Below, one piece after another: positions 34,471 through 45,058 of a DNA stretch of 64,000 nucleotides. The DNA comes from Piezodorus guildinii. Taxonomy: Eukaryota; Arthropoda; Insecta; Hemiptera; Pentatomidae. Positions within the stretch are counted from its first letter, which is position 1, and every line of letters begins with the position of its first letter. The notes under the pieces are model-generated. The model saw nothing but the letters and a program-made list of their open reading frames with translations, was not told the DNA's origin and did no database searches. The stretch is from assembly GCA_023052935.1 (NCBI GenBank), contig CM041294.1:103820116-103884115 (forward strand), read 5' to 3'. The translations under genes were made by a program, and so were the position numbers.

Positions 34471-34606
34471 AGAGTTCCTTGTTATATCTCTATTCTCAGA
34501 GTCCTGGGTTATGATCTCGCCAGTGGAAGAATAATTATTTATTATGGTACTTCAGCCGTAGAGTGATCCTAGGGTATGGAGGCCTTCCCAGGGCACACGC
34601 AGTGAG
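34471..34606 (+). mobile_element. tRNA-derived SINE S1, fragment
   Basis: Contains a degenerate B box (CCTGGGTTATGATCTCGCC), then ATTATTTATTATGGTACTTC, AGCCGTAGAGTGATCC and TATGGAGGCCTTCCCAGG as in the other S1 copies. Head and distal half are missing. Confidence 0.6.
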
Positions 34607-34799
34607 AGAGAGATGGTTTATTTTATCAAAAGTACAACAAAACAAAACATTGCTGCCAAACTGTATTGGGTTGCTATCACACAGAGGTGTACTTCTATGC
34701 ATGTTTGTGTATTTATTTTGTAAATAAAGTTGGAGGATAAGAAAAAAAAAAAAAAAATTGATTCTATGAGCTAAGTAAAACAACCGCAATTAGAAAAAA

Positions 34800-35135
34800 A
34801 AACTTTATATTCACCTCTTTATCAAAAACTTGAAATTTACACATCATATCATACACATCAAGTAAATTTGAGGAAAATATTAAATAATGAACTGATACGC
34901 TTTCAGAGAAACTACCAATTGGCAGCACTCAAAAGAAAAAGAAGTTCACGAGGCTATCTTGTTTTAAGACAACCGTATGAAGAATATGAGAAGAAATTTC
35001 ATAGACTATCAAGAATATTAAAATATAACGGAATAGAGAGTAAAGTGAGAAATAAGTTTTGGATACTTCTTTATATACCACAACTAAATATTCTAATTTA
35101 TATATGTGTGTTAGACAGTATAACTTAACTAAAAA
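34800..35135 (-). pseudogene. Jockey 3' end relic
   Basis: On the minus strand GAGTGCTGCCAATTGGTAGT (near 34930) matches the Jockey 3' UTR start, and just upstream the end of ORF2 reads KTR-stop-PRELL against the KRKWPRDLL of the 57.2 kb copy (the Trp codon has become TAG). The region further upstream resembles the C-terminal 60 residues poorly. The plus-strand open frame over the same bases is an antisense artefact. Confidence 0.6.
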
Positions 35136-35140
35136 TATTT

Positions 35141-35326
35141 GGGTGTTACCTATGGTGTATTGGAGGTGACGTAAAATGATGGTCCATAGCTTGTCCAATG
35201 CCAGGTACTTGTTTAAGAACCTAATCCTAATCGAACCTGTATTCGAAAAATTTAGAAACCTACTATGGAATCGTCTGATAAGCCACAGCAGCATAATGTG
35301 ACGTAAAATGAAGTAACAAACAAACT
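35141..35326 (+). mobile_element. tRNA-derived SINE S3, 5'-truncated
   Basis: Matches the body and 3' end of the 38.76 kb S3 copy: GGAGGTGACGTAAAATGATG, CAGGTACTTGTTTAAGAACC-like, CCTAATCCTAATCGAACCTG and AGCCACAGCAGCATAA, with a (CAAA)-type tail. The tRNA-like head is missing. Confidence 0.75.
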
Positions 35327-35930
35327 AAATCTACACGAATTCAGGAAAGTGTTTTCAACAAAGAATATACTGAACCAATAGTTTATTACTAAAATATTTC
35401 ATATTTTTTAATTGTACATTTCTAATTTATTTTAACAATGAAAGATACTGATTTATTTTGGTTAAACAACATTAAAAGTACTTCAGAAGGAAAACAAATG
35501 GAAATTTCGGTGTTTCAGATAAGACAGACTAAGTCAATAAGGATAAGATAAATCCGATATTGAAGACTGAATTTTAACGGAAATCGATATAATGAGTTAT
35601 AGTCTGTTTGTCGGAGGAGGAGGGAAAAGAAAAATAATGCAAATATTCCAGGCTTTTACTCAGGCTGTAATTTCAGTTCATGAGATAGGTTCCTTAAAAG
35701 ACTTTCCCTATAAAGTTATAATGTAGTTCTATGAAGTACGAGGCATATCAAATGCTCCTCCTCAGGGTTACCACATAGAAGGAAAACAATTTCTCAAAAA
35801 ATAAAATAAATAAAGAAAGAAAAACTTTCTATAAATATATTGATGCTTATAGGGTTTGAGAGACTATCAGTAGAAAAGAGGCCGGGGATGGGTAAATTGC
35901 TTTCCGGCAGGAACTAAAACTTTTTCTCCT
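35327..35930. other. No gene seen
   Basis: AT-rich; 35880-35930 is GC-richer and leads into a strong acceptor. Confidence 0.45.
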
Positions 35931-35933
35931 CCA

Positions 35934-36110
35934 GGTTCCTCAACGATGCCCCGGGGATCACACATTTCCTCATGTAATGAGTGTGGACTCCTCTCGTTGG
36001 AGAGCAAATGGGTCTGAGATTGTTCTCCTCACTTTGACTTTTAGTGTTTATTGTAATCGTGCAGAAATACCGTTACTTTTGGGAAGGGAAAAACTATTTT
36101 TTAAGAAGTT
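35934..36110 (+). other. Possible exon, function unknown
   Basis: A very good acceptor (ACTTTTTCTCCTCCAG) is followed by an open frame with VPQRCPGDHTFPHVMSVD and SRWRANGSEIVLLTLTF, in GC-richer sequence; the frame stays open into AT-rich DNA to 36219. No good donor was found, so the right border is a guess. The minus strand is also open over 35880-36030 but lacks acceptor and donor. No domain recognised. Confidence 0.25.
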
Positions 36111-36689
36111 TAAGATTTATCATATGAAAGGCATTATACTATACATTTATATTGTAACTACATACAGATTATACCAGGCATTATACTATAGATATTATAT
36201 TATATATTTATCATGCTAGTGTATCCCAAAATACAGATGGAAGGTAACCCGATTTAGTTAAATAAGAAAACCAAAGAAGTAGTGTTAACACATTGTAGTT
36301 CTTCATTAGTACTACTTAATTAATAGCCCGTGACTTTTAGCTGAATAGAATCAGAGAATCAGAAGAAATATAAGAGTATGGTGAAATTTAGTTCCTTTTT
36401 TTTAATAAGCCTGGCTCAATGAATTGCCAAAAAAAGTACTGACTAATTACTTCTTTTCCTGACTTCATATTTGGAGATCATAGATAAAAATTTACGTAGT
36501 TCCTCATTAGTTCATCCCTTTTAATAAATATCCTTTTTAATTATTTTTTTTTCAAGGAAAATTCCAAGTAGCGGAAAATAAAATAAAATAATAGAATAAA
36601 AAATAAGGTAAAAAAAACAAAAAACAATTGTAAGTAATTTGTTAAAATAAATGGAAAGTTGTTTAAGATTTTAGGAAATTTAATATTCA
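36111..36689. other. AT-rich DNA, no gene seen
   Basis: ACCAGGCATTATACTATA-type short repeats near 36120-36200. No supported feature. Confidence 0.5.
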
Positions 36690-37010
36690 ATATAACAAAT
36701 CGTACACTGTAATATAAATTTGTCGCAAGCTCATAAACTTCTAAACATATTTTACTGGTAAAGAGGGAGGTTATGGCCGTTAAATGTTTCCACTGACGTA
36801 CAGGATCGTGCACAATCAGTATTATCCAAATTGTAACTAAGTTGTCAACAAAAATGGTAATATGTTATAAATCTATGAACTAACTTCGCAAATAAATATT
36901 TGAACTTTTAAATTATTTCATGAAAACAAATGTTTCACTGTATAATAAATGGATGCCAATGGAAAATAAATTAAAATATTTAAAATGTATTTTAAAATAA
37001 TTCATTTAAA
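36690..37010 (-). repeat. Dispersed repeat R2
   Basis: On the minus strand: GTACGATTTGTTATATTG-like, AGTAAAATATGTTTAGAAG, AACCTCCCTCTTTACCAGT and GTGCACGATCCTGTACGTC, matching the 15.9 kb copy block by block. Confidence 0.7.
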
Positions 37011-38755
37011 ATATTTTAAAAAAACAATAAACCAAGAAAGATAAGAACTTTTATTATGTCTATAATTTTTGAAAACATAAATTGCTATCAAGTTTTCTTT
37101 CGATGTTAATTAAGTTTCTCATTTACAAATTCATGTTTCTCATTTCTGACGATGATCAAATATAATAATCAAAAGACGTTACTAAACTAAAATATTTTCT
37201 TGATAATTACACTTTTCGTTACGATGAACTGAAAAGCCCAAAGTAATAAATTCTAAATCAGTCGAACAGAGCTTTTTTCTACAAAGATGACACCTCATTC
37301 ACATTGCACCCATTTGAAGCAGGACCGAGCTTACTAATATACTATAAATTAATAAGGTTATATATGTATGTATTTGTACCTACTATAAACGTAAAACAGT
37401 AACACAACTCAGATGAGGTTTCATCATAGAAGAAATCGCTAAACTTTCTATCGATTAAAAAGGTAAAATTAAAAAAGGAAACTCATAAATCAAACAGTTA
37501 TTTAAAGATAAATATAGTAAAAGCACCACGGAGGGTAGAGAGGAGTTTAATTTAGAAAAACCCTATTTACAATATTATCTGATCGCTTGAATATTACGAT
37601 TTTATCTTATGGTGCAGGCAATAAAAGGGATTCTAGATTGCAATGAAGCAGAAAAAATAGCCTCACAAGTTTTCCTATTTAGCATACACACTTCACTGAG
37701 GTGGATTATATAGTTTAATTTACACTTTTAAAACTCATACCCATTAAAACATACCTTTTATTTAATACTTAAATTCTAGAAAAATCTAAACTAAACTCTG
37801 AAGAATGGTTCCTCCTTATTTTTTTTATTGTATAAGTAAAGGCATATAAGTCCTTAAAATGTAAAAAGTGCATGCAGCGCACCTAGAAACATTTTTATGT
37901 AAATAAAAATGTACCTAAGAATACCTTCGGGTAATAAAAGGACGAATATCCTGTAATATATGTATATGTATATATTGTGTATTTGCAAATAATAATAAAA
38001 CCAGATGGTGAGAAAAAAAATAAAAATTTAATAAAAAGACCTAAAGTAAGAATCACCAACCTTCTGCCTTTTCTGCCTAAGGTATAGATCTTGTGGTTAA
38101 TAATTAAACCATTTTAGAAGAATGCTTAGGATACAAGATCCCCTCCTAAGTGTACAGTAAGATGCATTTGATCCCATAAGTTGATTTTTGCATGAATTCG
38201 AATCTCTTTGCTTAAATTAATATAATTCTTATGAATTATTATTATGCTATATGGTACTTAAAAAATATAATTAAATGCATTGTACATTATTTAATACAAT
38301 ATATTATTTTTTTCCTGGTTAAGAAATCATAATAAATATATAAGGATATTTTGATGTTGTGCCAAGACACTTTTTAAGAATCTTTATTATCAAAACTATC
38401 ATACTAAGCAATATATTACATCTGGGCGGAATTCCACATTCTAACGAACGAGTTTATTTTAGAATTACTTTAGGTTTTTCTCTTCAAAATAAAAGATATT
38501 TTCTTTACGTACTCAAATTGGTGGTTTATATGGTCTATTCTCCATTAGTCGAATTCCTTTCAATTCGACATGTACGTGTATACCTAGTTTGAAGTAGAAA
38601 CCATTTTTCGTATTCTACAATATTTTATGTAATGTAGTTGATGGTTTTTCAAAACTGCTAAAGTAAGCAGTATAATATCTGAGCAGACTATCACATTCGA
38701 TATAATAAAAAAAAATTAAAAAATATATATATGGGTGTGTATGTAGGCTATAGGC
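37011..38755. other. AT-rich DNA, no gene seen
   Basis: About 1.7 kb without coding signal. The open stretch at 38359-38592 (plus) is Ile/Leu/Val-rich and has no recognisable domain. Confidence 0.55.
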
Positions 38756-38756
38756 T

Positions 38757-39043
38757 ATAGGGGTAACCAATAGCTTAGTAGATAGCATAACAGCATTCTA
38801 TGCCAAGGTCGAGGGTTCAAACCCGCAGGTGACCCTATGATTTTCTAATAGGAGTAAAAAATCCTTGGTTATACCGTCCTTCGGAGGTGACGTTAAAAGA
38901 TGGTCCCGAAATGTGTGATGTCAGGTTCTCGTTAAAAATCCTTATCCTAATTAAACCTGGTTAGGCAAAATTTAGGACTCCCACTGTTGCATCGTCCGAT
39001 TAGCCACAGCAGCATAAAAGGACGTTAAATAAATAAACAAACC
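38757..39043 (+). mobile_element. tRNA-derived SINE, family S3
   Basis: The head has an A-box-like TAGCTTAGTAGATAGCATA (38771) and B box GAGGGTTCAAACCCGC (38811). The body carries CCTTCGGAGGTGACGTTAAA, CCTAATTAAACCTGGTTAGG and GATTAGCCACAGCAGCATAA, and ends in an (AAATAAAC)-type tail. A 5'-truncated copy is at 35141 and a minus-strand one at 63.03 kb. The target duplication is unclear. Confidence 0.82.
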
Positions 39044-39076
39044 TATGCATTGGTAATATATATCTACACATTATGT

Positions 39077-39081
<5 letters not shown>

Positions 39082-39137
<56 letters not shown>
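39082..39137. repeat. (AT)n microsatellite
   Basis: About 28 AT units, 40 bp downstream of the S3 element. Confidence 0.9.
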
Positions 39138-39142
<5 letters not shown>

Positions 39143-39330
39143 GTGTTTGGTTTTAACTTACGAGATGCAATATTCAAAAACAAATCTGATTTATTTTTTA
39201 GTTTATATCATCAATCGTTTAACTAATTTTCAAATGAAATGAACAGTATATGGTTTACCTTTTGAGATTTTATGCCTAATAATTTTAAATCATTTGATAA
39301 TTATTTTAACTATATTATACTAACAGTAAT

Positions 39331-39331
<1 letters not shown>

Positions 39332-39377
<46 letters not shown>
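39332..39377. repeat. (AT)n microsatellite
   Basis: About 23 AT units, followed by a poly(T) run. Confidence 0.9.
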
Positions 39378-39380
<3 letters not shown>

Positions 39381-39389
39381 TTTTTTTTT

Positions 39390-40314
39390 TTTTTGTGATT
39401 AGCAGGTCACAACGTATGCTGTACTCGCACCATACATGATAAACATTCTCTTAAAAAAATAAAAAACTTCATCATATTATAAATACTTGAAGAGTAATGT
39501 AAAAACGTATATTGTCTACATTTGGTTTTATTACTTAACTCCACATGTGATTGAACAGTTGAAATATCTCGCTCTGAAATGCAAATAAAACAAAATCAAA
39601 CGCTGGCATCATTAACATATTTCCAATCAAACCAGCGAAGATAAATTTACTTTAGAGGCAATTAATTAGAACAGCTCATTTATTAATGCGCTTCTATCAC
39701 ATTTTTGCTTTAAATTAATTTTTTTCCTCTAAATGCCAAAACATACATTACAGCATACGTAGATATTCCATGTTTGCTATATTGATTAATCGTGTAATTG
39801 TAAAACCAGATAACAAGGGACACTCCAGACAAAAAAAAAAAATAGGAGTTGATCTTTTTTTAAATTTTTGAAAATCGGTTTCTTCTTTGTTTCAGCATGG
39901 AAGGTAGAGAGAGGGGCACTTTTTCCTGGTTTAATACTAACAACTAAAACACGAATACTAAACTATAAAGTAGATTATTAACGACAAGCGACCCGCCCTT
40001 GTTTTTAAATGTGGTTTCATTCATTTGTAAAAAAAAAAATTTCATTTGACCAATTAAAAGTTTATTACTTTGGGATTATAAGTTCATCATAACAAAAAGT
40101 GTATTTAGTAAAAAACTGTAAGGTTTATTAAATAACGTTTATTAATTCTTATTTTTAATCGTCGGCAGAAATTAGAAATTTTTCAAAAAATGAAAAATTG
40201 GTTTAGTATATTTGTTTGTTATGTTTAGCAATTCTTATTTTAATCTGTTTATTACAATTTTAAATGTTTATAATTTTTTTTCTAAATACATTTAGAATGT
40301 ATAACATAATGTAT
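39390..40314. other. AT-rich DNA, no gene seen
   Basis: No supported feature. Confidence 0.5.
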
Positions 40315-41110
40315 TAAAGTTAATTTAGTTTCCATGTGAGTCCCACTTAGTTTACAACGGATATAATATTTTTTGAAAAATGATCTAAAAGAAATAATTA
40401 ATAACAGTATTTTGTAATTATTTTCTTTTTTTTCATTTATTTTATTTTATTTTTATTTATTTATTTATTTATTTATTCTTCTTTTGTTATTGAGGCATTT
40501 TACTTTTTAATTGTTTTACTTTGTACATATGGAATGAATGACTTCTTTTATCTCTAATACTTATTGCCCAAGATAGTGGCAGATTGTATTACTTCTCAAT
40601 AAAGCAATAAATATAATAGAAAAAAATAAATAAATAACAGTATTAATAACAACATTTCCGTTATATTAGCAACTTACATACGATTTGGTACATAATATTT
40701 TTTTTCTAAAATCTTCATTACTTTATTAATAAATAACCTTAACGATCACCATGAATCACCATAACCTTCCTAATCCACATTACAAATAACATTTGTGCAT
40801 AAGTTTATGCGATTTAACTTCTTTGTATTAAAGTTCCCGACTTATTTTATTCCATATTAACTTTTCTAAAATTTTGCACTTTCCAACGATATCATAGTCT
40901 ATGTTACTACTTATATTTCAAGATTTTTTTTTTTTTTTTTTTTTATGACTTAATACAGATAATTTACTTTTCCTGTTTAAAGAAAAGATAAATTGCAATG
41001 GATTTTTACCTATAAACCTTCAGGAAACAATGCCCTAAATAATGGTGAAAACCGTACCAAAATCCTAACTATGGTTAAAAGGAGTTAGCGGAAACCGAAA
41101 TCTCATTATC
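40315..41110 (+). repeat. Dispersed repeat R2, with nested insertion
   Basis: Left part TTAGTTTCCATGTGAGTCCC, right part CACCATAACCTTCCTAATCC, TTTCCAACGATATCATAG, then an R2-type end ATCATTTTATATATATAGA at 41110. It is interrupted by a LINE tail at 40412-40632 and by poly(T) at 40927-40944. Confidence 0.6.
40412..40632 (+). mobile_element. LINE 3' tail insertion (221 bp)
   Basis: A segment with (TTTA)n near its start, then GCCCAAGATAGTGGCAGATT, TTACTTCTCAATAAAGCAAT and an A-rich (AAAT)n tail, is flanked by the perfect 12 bp duplication AATAACAGTATT (40400-40411 and 40633-40644). Another R2 copy (near 15935) lacks it. Which LINE family supplied the tail is not certain; the 3' end wording is Jockey-like. 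Confidence 0.8.
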
Positions 41111-41124
41111 ATTTTATATATATA

Positions 41125-41420
41125 GATATAGTCGAGCAACATATAAAAGAGGAACAGGAAGACTTTAGACGAAGATAGCAAGCACAAGACCATATATTCC
41201 CCTTTAGAAATGTCTTAAATAACCCTGGGACCCAGATCGGAATATGTACTTCGCCTTTCTCGAGCTTAAAGCTGGATTTGATTCTGTTCCAAGAATCGAA
41301 ATATCAGAGTAAAGGACCTTTTTAAAAGCCAGTAGGAAGCTATAGAGTCTACATACCATGACCCAAGGATTCATTAGGCCAAATGTGGAAGAATATGCTT
41401 AATCCACTAAGCCAAGGAGG
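41125..41420 (+). pseudogene. RTE-like LINE RT fragment
   Basis: Reads KEEQEDFRRR, QAQDHIFPFRNVLNN and FDSVPR-like across frames, corresponding to the EEQGGFR..DQIF and the first Asp motif (AFDSI) of RTE-like reverse transcriptases. All catalytic spacing is lost. Very old. Confidence 0.5.
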
Positions 41421-41694
41421 GTAAAACAAGTTGATAATTTAAGCCTTTAAATATAAATGGATGCAATAGCAGCATTATAAGGAAAACAGAAAAGGAGCTT
41501 CTGGATTTAACGAACGTTTGCGTGTAGAGTTTTTTAGATATTTCTTTAAATCTTATCCTTGACTTTCGGGAAGACTTACATCGAGAAGTTTAAAATAAAG
41601 GGCATCATTGGTTAAAAAAATCTTACTTAACTTTATTGTTAAAAGTCAAAGAACTATTAAAAAATGTTAGAATTTCGAAGAAAATAAGTGTTTC

Positions 41695-42010
41695 CTAAAC
41701 CTGTACCGCTACAACCCACAAAGGGTCTTGGGCTCCGTCATATAGGCTCAGTACTATTTCTAGGCCAACGTCCGTGCAATGAGGTGATTAGGCCTTGATC
41801 ACGCTCAGCCGTCAGGTTTTTTTCCCATTTTTTTGTGTACCCACTTTATAGAGGCTGGGTCTGCACCAGGAGGGTCTCCATACCCTGGGGTCGCCCACCG
41901 ACTGAATTAACATAATAAATAATATTCTGCCACAACTGGGATCCGAACCCCGGACCCGGAGAACAGTAGACTAGAGCTCTATCTACTAGACCACACCGCT
42001 CCCTAAATAT
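41695..42010 (-). mobile_element. tRNA-derived SINE, family S1
   Basis: On the minus strand: head GGAGCGGTGTGGTCTAGTAG, B box GGGGTTCGGATCCCAG, body GGGTATGGAGACCCTCCTGG, CAGCCTCTATAAAGTGGG, GGCTGAGCGTGATCAAGGCC, and distal TGAGCCTATATGACGGAGCC followed by CAAGACCCTTTGTGGGTTGT, the longest 3' end of this family in the window. Flanked by GTGTTTC on both sides (41688-41694 and 42011-42017). Confidence 0.85.
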
Positions 42011-42189
42011 GTGTTTCAGATTAAAAAATCTAACAATATATATTATTATATACAATAATCACTAAAGTTTATGTCATTTTTTTCTTTACAATTACAGCTT
42101 TGTATACGAGGTAACAACTTTTCTAAAATCATTAGCTTTTCAACGGTATGTTATACTTCTACAGCACTATCCTTCTGTTAAAAAAAAAA

Positions 42190-42640
42190 AAATTCTAACA
42201 AAATATGTTGGCGATTTTCTTCTTTAGTTGGGTATAAAATTCGAACAAATTGAATATTTACCCGTTTTTATCGATGCTAACTAGATGAAATGCTGAATTT
42301 TTAAAATTACTTAAGAAGAAGACTTAAATAACGGCATTTAAGCCCTATCAGTCTATTTCAATCAAAATGAAACCTACATGATATTAAAGCCCATTAAATA
42401 TTACACTGATATAGCAAGTTTAATAAAAATGGTTAAAGTCGTTCTTGAGAAAAAACGTAAAAATGTGCAAAGTTACTATCTTGCTCGCTAATTTTGTTAA
42501 AAAAAAAAGTTTCTGTAACATCTCATGCACGCTTCTAAAATATGAAATTTTCGTTTTATAATACACCTTTTTTGAACTAGACTCACTACAAACACAGACC
42601 ATTTTGCGGAAAGTGGTCATTCTGACTCCATCGAGTATTT
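42190..42640 (-). repeat. Dispersed repeat R1
   Basis: The minus strand carries GGTCTGTGTTTGTAGTGAG, TTTGCACATTTTTACG, TTTAATATCATGTAGGTTTC and ACCCAACTAAAGAAG in R1 order. Confidence 0.7.
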
Positions 42641-42644
42641 CCGA

Positions 42645-43135
42645 TGAAATAAATATAAATAATAATATTAACGAAATAAAAGAACAAGTAATTCATGAGT
42701 CTGTCCCGAACATAATATTATGGGTATCAGAGGACCTAAGGATTGGAAAGATACTTGTTATACATATCGATATCAACTTGATGAACAAAACATATGTTAA
42801 TTATAACAAAAATTAGTAAATTAATTTTTGGCACAAAGCCACATTGACTCTCAATACTCTATAAGCGAAATAAATTATTTGCTAAGAAAGCAATATTTTT
42901 CAAAACCTTTAATTTGTGGATGCCAACAATTTTCTTTTTTTACTTCCTTTACTCTTTCATTAGTACTTTGCCCAAGGGTTTCGGTTGTTAACTGAAATTC
43001 CAGCTGTTAACGATGTAAATAAAGCTGTCTAAAAATAAAACCTTTGTTCAGAAGTTGTATATATGTTATTATCAAAACTAACTGTCATTATCAATGATAT
43101 TTTAATCTTTTTATAATGATACCATTTTTGTTTGT
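42645..43135. other. No gene seen
   Basis: A 70-codon plus-strand frame at 42604-42816 overlaps the R1 end and is considered accidental. Confidence 0.5.
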
Positions 43136-43141
43136 ACTTTC

Positions 43142-43330
43142 TTTTTTTTTTTTTTTTTTTTTTTGTCACCCCTACCTCGCCTTTGAATGCTAGAGAGGTG
43201 GGAGGGGGGGGAAGAGTGAGGGCAGAGGATAACACCCCTCTGGAACCAAGAGTAAACTCGTAATTATTTGGTCTCACGTTTCTGGACACCTGTGGTTGCC
43301 AGGGTACCACTAACAGGGTACCTCCCACTA
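43142..43330 (-). mobile_element. GC-rich retroposon with poly(A)
   Basis: A GC-rich 165 bp segment ends (on the minus strand) in GGTAGGGGTGAC and about 23 A (poly(T) 43142-43164 plus-strand). Short duplication ACTTTC on both sides (43136-43141, 43331-43336), and other R1 copies read uninterrupted there. It matches no other sequence in the window. It may be a SINE without clear polymerase III boxes or the end of a LINE. Confidence 0.65.
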
Positions 43331-43855
43331 ACTTTCACTTACCTATATCTGAAACAGTAAATTGAAGTATTGGTCGTGAAAATTTCCGAATTTTAGTTTT
43401 CAACGAAAATACACGTCTTAGGGCTGGAGCGGTAGCGGGTTCTTAGAATTATATAGAACCTGTTACCCCTCCAGTTCTCCAAAACACGTGCAGTATAAAC
43501 GCTCCCTTAAGGTCCCCTGAGTCCAAATAACCAAGTAACGCGAAGAGGTCTGTGTATGTGGTGTGGTGAGCCTAGCACAAAAAAAGAAAAGTTGTACGAA
43601 ACTGATATTTCATATTCGAGACAACTGTACACCCGCAACCTCCCGACAAAAATTTCATTAGAATCGGAGAACCAGAAGGGCCATTTTATACTATGCATTT
43701 TGCACCTTTTCACGTTTTCTCAAAAACGGCTACGAGAAAACGGGAACTATTTTTATTAAACTCGCTAAATCGAAGTAAAATTTAACTGGCTTTAATATCA
43801 TGTTGGTTTTATTCTGATTAAGTAGTATGACAGGGCTCATATGGCGATCATATGA
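43331..43855 (+). repeat. Dispersed repeat R1
   Basis: ACTTTCACTTACCTATATCT, AGTTTTCAACGAAAATACAC, CCTGAGTCCAAATAACCAAG, ACTGTACACCCGCAACC, CATTTTATACTATGCATTTT and TTAATATCATGTTGG in R1 order. It is interrupted by an 87 bp hairpin element (43421-43507) and ends where the TTAA-type miniature element begins. Confidence 0.8.
43421..43507. mobile_element. Small hairpin element in R1
   Basis: An 87 bp segment absent from the other R1 copies. It starts GGGCTGGAGCGGTAGCGGGT, has a 20 bp-arm hairpin around TAGAATTATA, and ends CAGTATAAACGCTCCC. It is flanked by TTA on both sides, which fits the 3 bp target duplication of PIF/Harbinger-type elements. The ending is shared with 13747-13776 and 51056-51305. 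Confidence 0.6.
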
Positions 43856-44179
43856 CACGTTCACGCTGTGGTGACCCACTGGTGGGTCATACTTGTCTGT
43901 TCTGTGGGGCAGGATGACCCACCGTTGGGTCAGGTTTAACTATCCCTTGGGGCGACCTGCATCGCAGGCGAGTCATTTGTTTTTCTAAAATAAGTTTGTT
44001 TTATTTTTTCTCAACATTAAATGCTGTAGGAATCAACAAGCATAAAGATTTATCTATTAAATATTTTATAACATTCAACATGTTCCCTCAAACGACTCTT
44101 ATCGGTTCATTTCATTTGATTACTCTTCTTAAAGAATTTTATTTAGCTGTGCGTGATTTCATTTTTTATATTTATCCCC

Positions 44180-44678
44180 TGCCACCTACACATACTTACT
44201 AAAACCAATATGGTCATACGCCTCTCAAATTTTCGGAGCTGCGAAAAAGACTCATATACAAAGACTTCAAACTTTTCAGTCAAAAATACTTAGACGAATT
44301 ACGCAAGCACCTTGGTATGTTTCAAACACAACTTTACATACAGACTTACACATGCCTACCGTCAGCGAATACATACGAACTCACTACTCTCGATTTCACA
44401 ACAAATTACTAGGACATTACAACCCTCTCATAGAACAAATGGCAACAACCAATATGCCCCACAACATCAGGAGAAGACTGAAAAGGTCATGGATGAGATA
44501 TCTTCTATAATCTTTTGAATTAAAACATGCCACGGAAGAGATACCACTGGGTATTGTCATCTTCCTCATGCCTGACATGCCACTTTTTATTGTAATTCTG
44601 ACAGACAATCCACTGATTGTAATATATGTATGTATAAACAGGTGTGGATAAAGAAATAAAGTTATAAAAAAAAAAAAA
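44180..44678 (+). mobile_element. Jockey, 5'-truncated copy (499 bp)
   Basis: Carries only the last 100 or so codons of ORF2, the 3' UTR with GATACCACTGGGTATTG, AAAGAAATAAAGTT and poly(A). A perfect 12 bp target duplication ATATTTATCCCC lies at 44168-44179 and 44679-44690. It differs from the full-length Jockey just downstream at many positions, so it is another subfamily. Confidence 0.92.
44192..44512 (+). pseudogene. Jockey ORF2 C-terminal fragment
   Basis: The frame LLKPIWSYASQIFGAAKK continues with QTFQSKILRRITQAPWYVSN, LHTDLHMPTVSEY, RFHNKLLGHYNPL and finally IRRRLKRSWMRYLL then TAA. This is the conserved post-RT tail of Jockey-clade ORF2. It stays open, so the copy is not very old, but no catalytic motif is left. 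Confidence 0.85.
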
Positions 44679-44718
44679 ATATTTATCCCCATAAATAAGA
44701 ATATAATATATAATATTA

Positions 44719-44738
44719 GAATTATTTTTAATAATAAA
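44719..44738 (+). repeat. Target duplication, left, of full-length Jockey
   Basis: GAATTATTTTTAATAATAAA, identical to 49344-49363. Confidence 0.85.
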
Positions 44739-45058
44739 AAATGGTAGATCAGCTGATGCGCTCGATGATAACGTTACATCGTCTCTCAGATTTTTACTTT
44801 TTTCAGTAGGAATTCGCTAGAATTCAGTCTGGAGAACATCACTAGACCTCAGGAATATTACGGCAGTGAATATTGGAGAAGTTTCGGTAAGCAAAGTTAT
44901 AATTTACTTTGTACAATCACGAAAAAGTGAAAGAAGGGTCACTGATCAGCTGATTGCCGCTAGCTCGGCAAGCTCGGGCTTGCTTTTCTTTAACTTATCT
45001 TTCTTTTATCTTTAATTCTTATCTCATTATTTATTTATTATTATTATTTTCTTAATCA
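44739..45058 (+). promoter_or_regulatory. Jockey 5' UTR, probable internal promoter
   Basis: The 320 bp leader upstream of ORF1. Jockey elements generally carry an internal RNA polymerase II promoter in this position. I see no TATA box here. The paired GATCAGCTGAT-type words near 44747 and 44945 could be protein-binding sites. The function is inferred from family knowledge. Confidence 0.4.

Noticed and set aside
34868..35128. Plus-strand frame (YQLAALKRKRSSRGYLVLRQ) with an acceptor-like CTTTCAG
   Set aside because: The opposite strand is a Jockey ORF2 end and 3' UTR (PRELL, GTGCTGCCAATTGGTAG), so this frame is antisense.
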